Notes under the pieces: model-generated
What the model was told of the DNA's origin: nothing
Database searches by the model: none
What the model saw: the letters and a program-made list of their open reading frames with translations, nothing else
In this document: piece by piece, positions 16,563 through 25,049 of the stretch
Numbering within the stretch: the stretch's first letter is position 1
Layout: every line of letters starts with the position of its first letter
Source of the DNA: Bradyrhizobium lablabi
Lineage (GTDB): Bacteria; Pseudomonadota; Alphaproteobacteria; Rhizobiales; Xanthobacteraceae
Direction of reading: 5' to 3'
DNA length: 64,000 bases
NCBI RefSeq assembly: GCF_018131005.1
Contig: NZ_JAFCJK010000015.1
Location: 1 to 64,000 of the forward strand
Program-made: the position numbers and the translations under genes

Positions 16563-17720
16563 TCATAAAATCGCGTGCGGCAAGAACCGCGACGCGTTGC
16601 CGGTGACCGGGTTCTCGTCCTCCCGGATCGACAACCCACATGGCGTGTGATCGACCAGCCAGCTTCCGAGCACTGGATATTGGCCGGCGAAATTCGGCAG
16701 CGGCGCCAGTGCCTGACGGACGAAGCCCTCGGCGCCGTAGGGACCTTCCTGCGCGACCAGCGTAATGCCCGCGCTGACGAGGGCAACATTGGCGCCTTCG
16801 CGCGAATAGATCGGTTTTCGCACGAACGACGTGCCGAGGCTCGCGACCCTGGGGTCGTCCTCGAAATAGGCTGGCAGCAGATTCGGATGATTGGGAAACA
16901 TCTCCCACAACAGCGGCAGGATGCCCTTGTTGGACAGGATCGCCTTCCATGGCGGTTCGATCCAGCGCGTCGGGGCCTTCGCAAGGTTCTTGCCGAACGC
17001 ATCGTGGAACATCCACTCCCACGGATAAAGCTTGAAAACGAGCTCGATGGGGCGGTCGTCGAGATCGACGAACTGGCCGTCGTCGCGCAATCCGATCTCT
17101 TCGATGTCGAGCAGTGTGGTCTTCAGTCCGGCTTGCGCCGCGGTGTCCTCGAGATAGGCGAGCGTGCCGGCATCTTCGGTGTTTTCTGTCATGCCGGCGA
17201 GGTGCAGCGGATGCTCGCCCGCCAGCTTGGCCCAGGTCTCGATCAGCCGCTCATGGATCGAGTTGAACTGATCGGCGCGCTTGGGAATGATGTTGCGCTC
17301 GATCGCCTGTTCGAGCCAGGTCCATTGAAACACCGCGGCTTCGAAGATAGAGGTCGGCGTGTCGGCATTGTATTCAAGCAGTTTCGCAGGACCCTTGCCG
17401 TCGAACTTGAGATCGAGCCGGCCGTAGAGGCTGGCCTCGTCGCGATGCCAGCTCTGCGATATCAAATCCCAGAACGCCTCGGGGATCTTCAGCCGGCGCA
17501 GATAATTTTCATCGTCGATCGCATGGCTCACCAGTTCGAGGCACATCGCGTCGATCTCGCCGGTCGGCTCCTCGATCTGTCGCTCGATCTCCTCGAGCGT
17601 GAATGCGTAGTAGGCGCGTTCGTCCCAATAGCGTTCGCCGTCGATGGTGTGGAAATCGAAGCCGGACTTCTCCGCCGTCGCGCGCCAGTCGTCGCGTTCG
17701 GGACATTCAATCCGTTGCAT
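16563..17720 (-). CDS. Glutathionylspermidine synthase-family amidoligase
   Basis: A 385-residue ATP-grasp-type C-N ligase of the YgiC/YjfC group. Recognisable blocks are WDERAYYAFTLEEIERQIE near the N-terminus, LLEYNADTPTSIFEAAVFQWTW, LVFKLYPWEWMFHD, RWIEPPWKAILSNKGILPLLWEMFPNHPNLLPAY, FVRKPIYSREGANV, and a final GSWLVDHTPCGLSIREDE. These proteins lack the amidase half of E. coli Gss. They are expected to couple an amine to a carboxylate using ATP; the real substrate is unknown. It is last in a minus-strand set with a DUF350 membrane protein and two small Gly-terminated proteins. Confidence 0.85.
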   Translation of the reverse strand: MQRIECPERDDWRATAEKSGFDFHTIDGERYWDERAYYAFTLEEIERQIEEPTGEIDAMCLELVSHAIDDENYLRRLKIPEAFWDLISQSWHRDEASLYGRLDLKFDGKGPAKLLEYNADTPTSIFEAAVFQWTWLEQAIERNIIPKRADQFNSIHERLIETWAKLAGEHPLHLAGMTENTEDAGTLAYLEDTAAQAGLKTTLLDIEEIGLRDDGQFVDLDDRPIELVFKLYPWEWMFHDAFGKNLAKAPTRWIEPPWKAILSNKGILPLLWEMFPNHPNLLPAYFEDDPRVASLGTSFVRKPIYSREGANVALVSAGITLVAQEGPYGAEGFVRQALAPLPNFAGQYPVLGSWLVDHTPCGLSIREDENPVTGNASRFLPHAIL

Positions 17721-17756
17721 GGTCGGCCATGGCTTTATCGGACGAGGCGAGAGGCG

Positions 17757-17990
17757 TCAGCCGCCGCCGCCATGCGCATGACCGCCGTGGCCGTGGCCAT
17801 GACCGCCGAAGTGATGCAGCCCGCCACCGCCGAAACCGCCATAGGCCGGCCCGCAATAAGGCCTGCCGTCCGGGCCGGACAGCACGCTGCTGCCGGGCCC
17901 GCAATCGCGGCGCGGCGTCAGGCCCATCGACACTGCGCCGATCGCCGCACTCCCCATCATTGTCAGCAAGACGCGGCGCGAGCGTTTCAT
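17757..17990 (-). CDS. Small exported Gly/His-rich protein
   Basis: A 77-residue protein. A twin-Arg/Lys start and hydrophobic segment (RRVLLTMMGSAAIGAVSMG) is followed by a Cys-containing region (RRDCGPGS...PYCGPA), then repeats of GGHGHGHGGHAHGGGG to the C-terminus. It resembles the next protein in layout (basic start, membrane segment, a P-R-x-D-C motif, glycine-rich tail). The His-Gly tail could bind metal. It is 36 bp upstream of the amidoligase gene on the same strand, and its terminal glycines make it a candidate substrate. Confidence 0.65.
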   Translation of the reverse strand: MKRSRRVLLTMMGSAAIGAVSMGLTPRRDCGPGSSVLSGPDGRPYCGPAYGGFGGGGLHHFGGHGHGHGGHAHGGGG

Positions 17991-18093
17991 GGCGGCGATC
18001 CTTTCATCGAAAATCGGGCTTCAAGTTTCCACCACCCGCGATCGCCCGGCAAGCGAAAGCGCTTCTGCACACGCTATCGTGCAGGGATCGTGT

Positions 18094-18483
18094 TCAGCCG
18101 CCGCTGTAGCCGAACGCATGGGCGAAGGAACCGAAGCCACCGCGGCTCACGGAGCTTGAAGGGGAGGTCGATGACGATGCGCCGGACTCGCCGCTGAAGA
18201 AACTGCTGCGCGAGGAGCTTCCGCCGCCGCCGCGGCCGCCCGATCCTGATGAAGAGCTGCGCGGCGCACATTCGGTGCCTGCTTGCGGGACCGCGGGCGC
18301 AGCCATGCCCGGCGAGGCCGGTCGGCAGTCCTCGCGCGGCATCAGCGCGTAGGCGCTGCCGCCCACGGCGAGCGTGCCCATCACGAGCAGTGCGACGTGG
18401 TTGGATCGCTTGGCGGCAATGGCCGGCCGCGGCGGCTCCGCCCGCCGGCGCTTGCCGAATTCCGGATTGGGCTTCTCCGCCAT
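18094..18483 (-). CDS. Small membrane-anchored Ser/Gly-rich protein (YgiB-like)
   Basis: A 129-residue protein. A basic cytoplasmic start (RRRAEPPRPAIAAKRSN) precedes one transmembrane segment (VALLVMGTLAVGGSAYAL), the motif MPREDC, and a long low-complexity Ser/Gly tail ending FGYSGG. The position beside DUF350 and a glutathionylspermidine-synthase homologue matches the E. coli ygiB/ygiC and yjf arrangements, where DUF1190 proteins have a similar disordered exported tail. It starts 2 bp after the DUF350 stop. Confidence 0.65.
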   Translation of the reverse strand: MAEKPNPEFGKRRRAEPPRPAIAAKRSNHVALLVMGTLAVGGSAYALMPREDCRPASPGMAAPAVPQAGTECAPRSSSSGSGGRGGGGSSSRSSFFSGESGASSSTSPSSSVSRGGFGSFAHAFGYSGG

Positions 18484-18485
18484 GA

Positions 18486-18890
18486 TCAGTAGATCATGCA
18501 GGCCGCGTTCAGCGCGCCTGCGGCCAGCGAGGACAGTCCGAGCCAGATCGCCGGCGCGAGCTCGCCTGACGCGATCCGCGCCGACAGGTTCGGCACCGGG
18601 ATTTTGACGATGTAGTAGACGATGATCTGCACGATCAGCGCGATGATGCTCCAGATCAGGCAGTCCACGACATTGGCGGCGTGCGCAATCGCGCTGACAA
18701 CGGGCAGCACGAAGCCGAGCAGGCTCAATCCGAGCGCGATCGCAGCGGCCGGATCGTTGTCGCGGATCAATTGGAATTCGTCATGCGGCGTGACGCGGGT
18801 ATAGACGAAGAGGTAGGCGATCACGGACAACAGCGCCGTGCAGAAATAGACCAGGAACGCCGGCAGCCCGGCGAGCGATTGCAGGATCAT
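18486..18890 (-). CDS. DUF350 family membrane protein
   Basis: A 134-residue protein with four predicted transmembrane helices and the DUF350 pattern: TALLSVIAYLFVYTRVTPHDEFQLIRDNDPAAAIALGLSLLGFVLPVVSAI, then DCLIWSIIALIVQIIVYYIVKI. E. coli YjfL is the reference. The frame stays open upstream to 19097, but residues before MILQSL are not DUF350-like. First gene of the four-gene operon; 18891-19112 upstream holds its promoter region and no other gene. Confidence 0.8.
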   Translation of the reverse strand: MILQSLAGLPAFLVYFCTALLSVIAYLFVYTRVTPHDEFQLIRDNDPAAAIALGLSLLGFVLPVVSAIAHAANVVDCLIWSIIALIVQIIVYYIVKIPVPNLSARIASGELAPAIWLGLSSLAAGALNAACMIY

Positions 18891-19112
18891 GTCGATGCGC
18901 CGCGCAAATGAGAAGCGCGTCCGCCCGCGCCTCTGATTCGTTTGGTTGAAGCATTGCACGATCCGTTGGTCGGTGCACGCCGATCGCAGGTTCGTCCTCA
19001 GCCGGGTGGTTGCTACGGCCGCGCCGTCGAAAGGCGATCGTCGTTCCGCTGCGTGGTTCTCGAACGCACCATCATCGCGCCCTTGCGACATGGTCATCAG
19101 GGAAGCAAAGCG

Positions 19113-20933
19113 TCAGGATTGAGCTTTCGGGCTCATCAAGAACGCCTTGAAGATCGAGGAGCGGATCACGATTCCATCCATATGGCGCGCGAGCCGCTTC
19201 GAAAAAATGAACAGGTTTGCACCGATGCACAGAAAAGCGTACCACAGCAGCGCATTGAACATGTTCGCGGGATTGGAAAAAAGTCGCCCGAGCGCTCTGA
19301 AATTCCAGTCATCGATGCTGGCGTAAGCGATAGCTATTGCTATCAGGATGATGTAGCCACCGGCTATCTTGTTGGCTAGCTCGAGCCAGCCGCGCACAAA
19401 CTCCCGCCGCTTCTTGATGACAGTTCTCGCCGAGCCCCAAAAATCCAGGTCTACCGCGATCGCGTCATGTCCAAGGCTGTAGTAGAGGGGGGCCGCATCC
19501 GTATCAGGGTGCCTTTCGTCACCCTTTTCGGAAGTGTTTAGCTGTGTACCCGCGAAGATTGGCACCGGCTTCGCACTCGCGCTCTGCCCACGTGGATCGT
19601 TACGCAAGATCCTTCGCTCGTCCTGCGAGAGAAACTGTGCCATCTGCGTCGGGTTTGCGCGACATTCCATTTCCTCCGCAATTTCAACGAACCGATACTC
19701 GCTGAGGATGAGTGTTAGAGCGGTATTGTCCGACTGCTTGTGGACCATGGCATGCAGGACGTCCTTCCAGCGGTCCCGTTCTTCCTCGAACTCAAAGCCT
19801 TTCAAGTCGGGAAACTGCTCGATAATACCAGCCTGAATCGCCTCGTCGATATATTGCCCGACCTGACTGTCGGGCGGTCCAAGCTTTTCGTAGTCGGAAG
19901 ACCTGATCAGACGCGTTGAGCCGAATGTCGAAAAGCTTTTCGCCCATCGATCCTTGGCGCCCCGGTAGAGACGCTCGCATGTGATCTGCAGGACAGGCAG
20001 GATTCCGCCAGACGTCTTCGCCTTTTGCATATTACCAACGATCGTTTCGGGCAGACCGAACTCGAAATCGAAATCGTAGTGATCGCCCGGCTGTCTTCTT
20101 CCTTGAAGGTATTTCGTTCGTACGTTGCGCGACGTCGGAATCCGAATGGCCTCAACCAGTTGTTCGTTCGTCAGCTCCTGTAGCTGAAAGGCTCGGGGCT
20201 TGTCGCGGTTGTAGCGCCGGCTATCGAGCTCGGGAAAGAAGTCTCCGAAATATTCCTTCCGCAAGGCAACGATCAGCTTCATGTCGATTGTCGCCTTGCT
20301 GAAGGCGATCAGGAAATCAAAGAAGGTGCGACGATTGCCTTTGGTGTCTCGCGGGTCGAGCGTCAGAATCTCTTCGCCTTGGTCGATTACCAGCACGACT
20401 GTCCTCGGGAGGAGCTTGCCAACGATCCGCAGAACGCTGATCAGTTTTTCGACCGATGTTGCATTGGCTTCCACGAACTCTTCTCGGCTGCTCGCTTCGC
20501 CTCGAATCGGCAGCAGCGACAGTTCCTGGGGTCCAGTGTTGGGCAGGTCTATGCGAAAGGGTGTGTCGCCCCAGTCATAGAGAACCTCGCACATCCGCTG
20601 CAGCGGCGCCTCGGTGCACCGGATGAAGAGCGCTTTGACATCCTCCGCATCGAAAGTGCGCAGAAACTGGAAGCCGTCGACGCTGGATTCGAGGTGCGGA
20701 ATAAGTCCCGCACGAAGAAAGGATGACTTTCCGCACCCTGTCGTCCCGTGGAGCAGCAAGACCTTGAGATCTCCGTCGCTGACAATGTTCGCGCAGAGCT
20801 GGATTTCCCGTTCGCGCGCGGCAAACAGACCGGCGTCGATGGGGGTGTAGTAGCTAAGGCCCTTGTACGGATTGTTGGGCCAACTGATCGTTGCGGGGAC
20901 GGGCTCCGGCGGGGCTTCGGCGCTGATATACAT
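19113..20933 (-). CDS. nSTAND1-type NTPase with C-terminal membrane anchor
   Basis: A 606-residue protein. It opens with the novel-STAND signature NPYKGLSYYTPIDAGLFAAREREI (cited here by residues 21-44). Walker A GTTGCGKS follows at 63-70 and Walker B VVLVIDQGEE around 179-188 (Asp184). A sensor-like stretch KLIVALRKEYFGDFFPEL and a winged-helix-like helical region (~260-470) come next. Two transmembrane helices lie near 524-540 and 558-577, then a basic tail. No WD40 or TPR repeats are present, unlike larger relatives. It is translated from an ATG 4 bp after the CHAT stop. STAND NTPases are sensor-switches that oligomerise on ligand binding; here the anchor suggests action at the membrane. 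Codon use is visibly less GC-rich than neighbours. Confidence 0.8.
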   Translation of the reverse strand: MYISAEAPPEPVPATISWPNNPYKGLSYYTPIDAGLFAAREREIQLCANIVSDGDLKVLLLHGTTGCGKSSFLRAGLIPHLESSVDGFQFLRTFDAEDVKALFIRCTEAPLQRMCEVLYDWGDTPFRIDLPNTGPQELSLLPIRGEASSREEFVEANATSVEKLISVLRIVGKLLPRTVVLVIDQGEEILTLDPRDTKGNRRTFFDFLIAFSKATIDMKLIVALRKEYFGDFFPELDSRRYNRDKPRAFQLQELTNEQLVEAIRIPTSRNVRTKYLQGRRQPGDHYDFDFEFGLPETIVGNMQKAKTSGGILPVLQITCERLYRGAKDRWAKSFSTFGSTRLIRSSDYEKLGPPDSQVGQYIDEAIQAGIIEQFPDLKGFEFEEERDRWKDVLHAMVHKQSDNTALTLILSEYRFVEIAEEMECRANPTQMAQFLSQDERRILRNDPRGQSASAKPVPIFAGTQLNTSEKGDERHPDTDAAPLYYSLGHDAIAVDLDFWGSARTVIKKRREFVRGWLELANKIAGGYIILIAIAIAYASIDDWNFRALGRLFSNPANMFNALLWYAFLCIGANLFIFSKRLARHMDGIVIRSSIFKAFLMSPKAQS

Positions 20934-20937
20934 TGAA

Positions 20938-22077
20938 TCATCCGGTTGAAACGAGTTCGGTTGAGAGGTTCAGGCCAGCTTGCGCCATGGCACCCTCCGC
21001 CGCCTCCAAGCGGAGATCGACGGGGCAACAAACCGAAAAAACCAGGCTCAAGGGCCAATGCTCCATGCGCAACGCCAACATGATTCGGCCGACCGGTTCG
21101 CCGGTTGCGAAGAACCGGTCCAGGAAATGAGTAACGAAGCGGAGTGTGAAGATGTCGGGAACCTTCACTTCCGTGCCAATGAAGCCGCAATAACCAGGCT
21201 TCGCAGTCGCCCGGAAAAACCCTTGATGAAGGTCGCCGACGCTGGTCTTGCATCCTGCCAGGAACACGAGTGCCGGCGGAGATGCATTCTGAAGGTCCTG
21301 GCGCTCGAACATCTCTTCGAATTCGTCAGCACTCAGCGTCCTTCCCCCGATTGAAAGCTCGTTGCCGGTGGCATGACAATAGAGCGTCAATATTCCCTTC
21401 AGAGCCGACTCCTGACCGCGCCATTGCCTTCCAATATCATCCAACCTGAAGCTCGGCTCCGGTGGTTGGCCCAGGAGCACGTTGAGCCGATCTTTTTCCG
21501 CGGGCTGGAGTTTTGAAGACGTGGCGGTCCACAGCTCCTGGTCAGCGCCGAACAGCAGCCCGAAGCGCTGCTTCGGCCAAGCGCTTTCGAACCATTCAAA
21601 ACGATTGACGAAGTAATGAACGGCGGCAGTGAACTTCACGCACCAAAAATGCTTCCTGAACTCCTGCGGATCGGTCTTGTCGTCCACCGGTTCGTCGTAG
21701 ACCAACCCCCACGGAAAGTGAACTTTGGACGGAAGACGAAAAGTGATGATGTCTCGACCGGGCCTGAAGTAGTTCTTGATCCAGTTGCGCGCTCGCGCCG
21801 CCTCTGCCTTGTCGGTCGCCTGGTCGCCAAACAGCAACGCTTCGAAGAGCGCGTTTCCTTGTTGCGCCAGCTTGCGAACGAGATCGTCGTATTTGTGGTA
21901 TTCCTTGTCGCGGCCAGCGTCGACGAGCGCTTGCAGAGCTCCTCGAGCTTGCTTTGCGCGGGTTTCGATCCGACTGATGCTCGTGTGATAGAACACCTCG
22001 GTGGTGCCCATCGCCCATGTGACTTTGAAAAGGCCTTCGTCGTGGTTGTTGAAAAATCTGACCGTAATGTCTGCCAT
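20938..22077 (-). CDS. CHAT-domain caspase-like protease
   Basis: A 379-residue protein. The N-terminal third is helical (GALQALVDAGRDKEYHKYDDLVRKLAQQ). From about 105 on it follows the CHAT pattern. FPWGLVYDEP (121-130) corresponds to the usual PWELL motif. His235 sits in LTLYCHATGN, and the nucleophile Cys276 in ALVFLAGCKTSVGD. GFFRATAKPGYCGFIGTEVKVPD, then FLDRFFATGEPVGRIMLALR, gives the terminal strand and helix. Both catalytic residues are intact. CHAT proteases act in bacterial conflict systems, cleaving a host or invader protein when triggered by an NTPase sensor. It is middle gene of the operon, 9 bp after the phosphoesterase and 4 bp before the nSTAND gene. Confidence 0.78.
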   Translation of the reverse strand: MADITVRFFNNHDEGLFKVTWAMGTTEVFYHTSISRIETRAKQARGALQALVDAGRDKEYHKYDDLVRKLAQQGNALFEALLFGDQATDKAEAARARNWIKNYFRPGRDIITFRLPSKVHFPWGLVYDEPVDDKTDPQEFRKHFWCVKFTAAVHYFVNRFEWFESAWPKQRFGLLFGADQELWTATSSKLQPAEKDRLNVLLGQPPEPSFRLDDIGRQWRGQESALKGILTLYCHATGNELSIGGRTLSADEFEEMFERQDLQNASPPALVFLAGCKTSVGDLHQGFFRATAKPGYCGFIGTEVKVPDIFTLRFVTHFLDRFFATGEPVGRIMLALRMEHWPLSLVFSVCCPVDLRLEAAEGAMAQAGLNLSTELVSTG

Positions 22078-22086
22078 TGTAATGCC

Positions 22087-23475
22087 CTAGGGCCGAAAAA
22101 TCCTTCTCACCAATTCACCGCGGGTGGTTTCGCCAATTTCGGCGTACGCCAGTTCATAGGGAAAATAGGGATATCCCGTTTCTTTCAATATCGACCATGA
22201 AGAACGTTGATTGCCGTCGACTTCCTTGAAGTACCTGATCCAGCTTCCCGTGTTCACATAGTTCAGATCCGGATTGGGGTTCACCGGTTCATGCGTGTGA
22301 CCCATTACGACCGCGTTGGCCTGGCCACTGTCGATGATGGCTCGCGCCGCCTTCCGCAACTCGCGGGTCTCGTCGGCGACAAATCCTCCACCCAGGGTAA
22401 GATAGCCGTCGTCGCCGGGTGATAGCAGCCCGCTGTGATCGCGTTCTACCTCGCCGAGGATGTCAGGGTGCGCGACCAGGAAATCGAGCAACTTCTCCGC
22501 ATTCGCATCGTCCTGCCTGGCATAGAATTTCAACGTTCTGCTGCCGATGACGAAGCCGGTGGCGGCGAGCCGCGATTTCAAGGCCTCGGCCTTCTCGTCG
22601 CCCAGTTCGGAGACCAGCCGGCCCATTTCGGCGGCAATCCTTTCGGGTTTTTCTTCAGCGCTGAGCAGATCGCTCGGGGCCTTGGCGAGCCTATCGGCCA
22701 GGAACGAAGCCAAGCCCCAATACGAGACCAGCGCCTTTATCGGTCCGAAGTCGCGGGCAGCCCCTGAGACCAGAAATATCTTCACGAATTTGCTGAACGG
22801 CTTGACGTTGTCGACGAATGGATATCGCTCGTCCATCTGGTTCATGAACTTGAGCAGAAATCGCGTCCCCACGCACGAGATCAGCCGCGCTACGTTGTTC
22901 CTGTCAGTCATGATCGGCGGGGCGTTCGTCGACCAGTAGGATTTGCCATTGATCTTGAAGTTGTTGCAATTGTCGTGCTGATGACCGTGCTCGATCCACA
23001 GCTTTGGAAATTCCGGTGGCTGATATTGCTGATCGAGATGGATGCGGACTTTGCCGGCAGTGGCCTGGCTGGAGAGACTTCTCTTCAATTCGGCTTGCAC
23101 CGCGGGCCAATAGATATCGGCATCGTGATTGCCGGGCATTATGGTTAGCCGGAGGAGGGCTTTGGATTCGACGAGCCGGGCCAATGCGGCGAAAGCCGAC
23201 CGGTGTGCGTGCTGGATATTGGCAAGCTTTTGCAGTGATTGCTGTTCGGTGAAGCACAAAGGCGTGCCTGTTGGAGTCTCCGATTCAAAATCGGAGGACT
23301 GCCATGGTGCGGCCTGAACGAAGTCGAGAAAGTCACCATTGATCACGAGTTCGGTCGGAAGAGCGTCGGCGATGATCTGGTCGCAGAATTGAACAAATCC
23401 ACTCTCGACCTCCGGATCGAAGTCCTCGAGCGGACCGGATCCCATATGGAGATCGCTAATGACGAGAACGCGCAT
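22087..23475 (-). CDS. Calcineurin-like metallophosphoesterase
   Basis: A 462-residue enzyme with all metallophosphoesterase motifs: DLH (8-10), GDFLD (47-51), GNHD (115-118), HGH (163-165) and GHTH (392-395). The start at 23475 has GGGAGG at ideal spacing; the frame upstream to 23529 is not supported. A long helical insert (~200-380) separates the last two motifs. First gene of the CHAT/nSTAND operon, so it likely makes or destroys a nucleotide signal, or cleaves nucleic acid, within that system. The precise substrate cannot be inferred. Confidence 0.85.
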   Translation of the reverse strand: MRVLVISDLHMGSGPLEDFDPEVESGFVQFCDQIIADALPTELVINGDFLDFVQAAPWQSSDFESETPTGTPLCFTEQQSLQKLANIQHAHRSAFAALARLVESKALLRLTIMPGNHDADIYWPAVQAELKRSLSSQATAGKVRIHLDQQYQPPEFPKLWIEHGHQHDNCNNFKINGKSYWSTNAPPIMTDRNNVARLISCVGTRFLLKFMNQMDERYPFVDNVKPFSKFVKIFLVSGAARDFGPIKALVSYWGLASFLADRLAKAPSDLLSAEEKPERIAAEMGRLVSELGDEKAEALKSRLAATGFVIGSRTLKFYARQDDANAEKLLDFLVAHPDILGEVERDHSGLLSPGDDGYLTLGGGFVADETRELRKAARAIIDSGQANAVVMGHTHEPVNPNPDLNYVNTGSWIRYFKEVDGNQRSSWSILKETGYPYFPYELAYAEIGETTRGELVRRIFRP

Positions 23476-23793
23476 ATCGTCCTCCCATGAGAAATGAGCG
23501 ATCTTGATCGTTCGGCCGGTGAGCGTCAAGGTTGTAGGACAGCAATACTGCTCTCAAACCGAAGGTCGCCGAAAACAAGAGCCCGGCCATTTGCGGCGGA
23601 TCAATGGGATGCCCCTCATTCCGGTCGCTCGATCGGTCAATCGGTGGTCTCCACCCATCTTAAATCGTACGGTTTCTGAGACGCAATTTGTTGTTGTTTT
23701 CGATAGGGAGCGATGCCGTGGCTACAGGCATGCCAAAGAAATTCCGCGCATGGTTTGGCGGCAAGGGCTATGGCGCCGGTCCCGTCATCGCCC

Positions 23794-23878
23794 AGAGCAT
23801 GATCCGGAAAAATGTGTCGCGGTTTTCCCTCGCGACAAACGCGTCGCGTTTGCGCGGAGATCATGCTCAAACAAGGCG
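23794..23878. repeat. Interspersed repeat, family A copy 3
   Basis: AGAGCATGATCCGGAAAAATG at the start, then TCGCGACAAACGCG and GATCATGCTCAAACAAGG. It lies between the start of the phosphoesterase operon and ctrA. Apart from it and the terminator at 23911, I see no gene in 23476-23980. Confidence 0.8.
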
Positions 23879-23910
23879 CTCATCGCGCTTTACTTGTCCG
23901 AAAACAAAAA

Positions 23911-23930
23911 CCCCGCCGTTTTTGGCGGGG
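23911..23930 (-). terminator. Rho-independent terminator of ctrA
   Basis: Perfect stem CCCCGCC/GGCGGGG with a 6-nt loop. On the minus strand it is followed by TTTTTGTTTT, the U-tract expected for a terminator. It is 50 bp after the ctrA stop. Confidence 0.85.
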
Positions 23931-23980
23931 TCCGGTCAGAAGACGCGAACCATGCGGTTCGCTGCAACATTCCCCGCAGA

Positions 23981-24682
<702 letters not shown>

Positions 24683-25049
24683 GCCAGTCCCCTATAGTCG
24701 CCGCTCCGGGCGTCAGGTCGGCCGCACTTGCGGCACTCACAAAACGCCTTTGAACAACTGATTCGGATCCTGACGAGTTATGGTTAACAAAAACTGATTC
24801 CTCCGCGCAAGCTCTATCCGTGCAATTTTTGTCGAATCGCCCTAAGATACTGTGCAGAAGAAGCTTTTCCTATCCGTTCTCGTTCAAGTTCCAAATTAAG
24901 AGACGGGCCTAACCGACTCTTGCGACTCGCCCTTCTTCTGACGGGCAAGCGACCTCAGTCACCAAAGACAGTGACGCAATGATTAATGATGCGGGTAAAC
25001 ACGAAGTTAAGCGGTCTCAGCAAAAGCGCGGAAACTTAAGGTTTTCGCA
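24683..25049. promoter_or_regulatory. ctrA-fliI divergent control region
   Basis: A 367-bp AT-richer gap with several TTAA or GTTAAC half-sites (for example at 24983-24986 and 25007-25010). I find no perfect TTAA-N7-TTAA pair, so CtrA autoregulation is plausible but not shown. No gene is supported inside it. Confidence 0.45.

Noticed and set aside
24683..25049. CtrA autoregulatory box
   Set aside because: Several TTAA half-sites are present but no TTAA-N7-TTAA pair with one mismatch or fewer that I could find.
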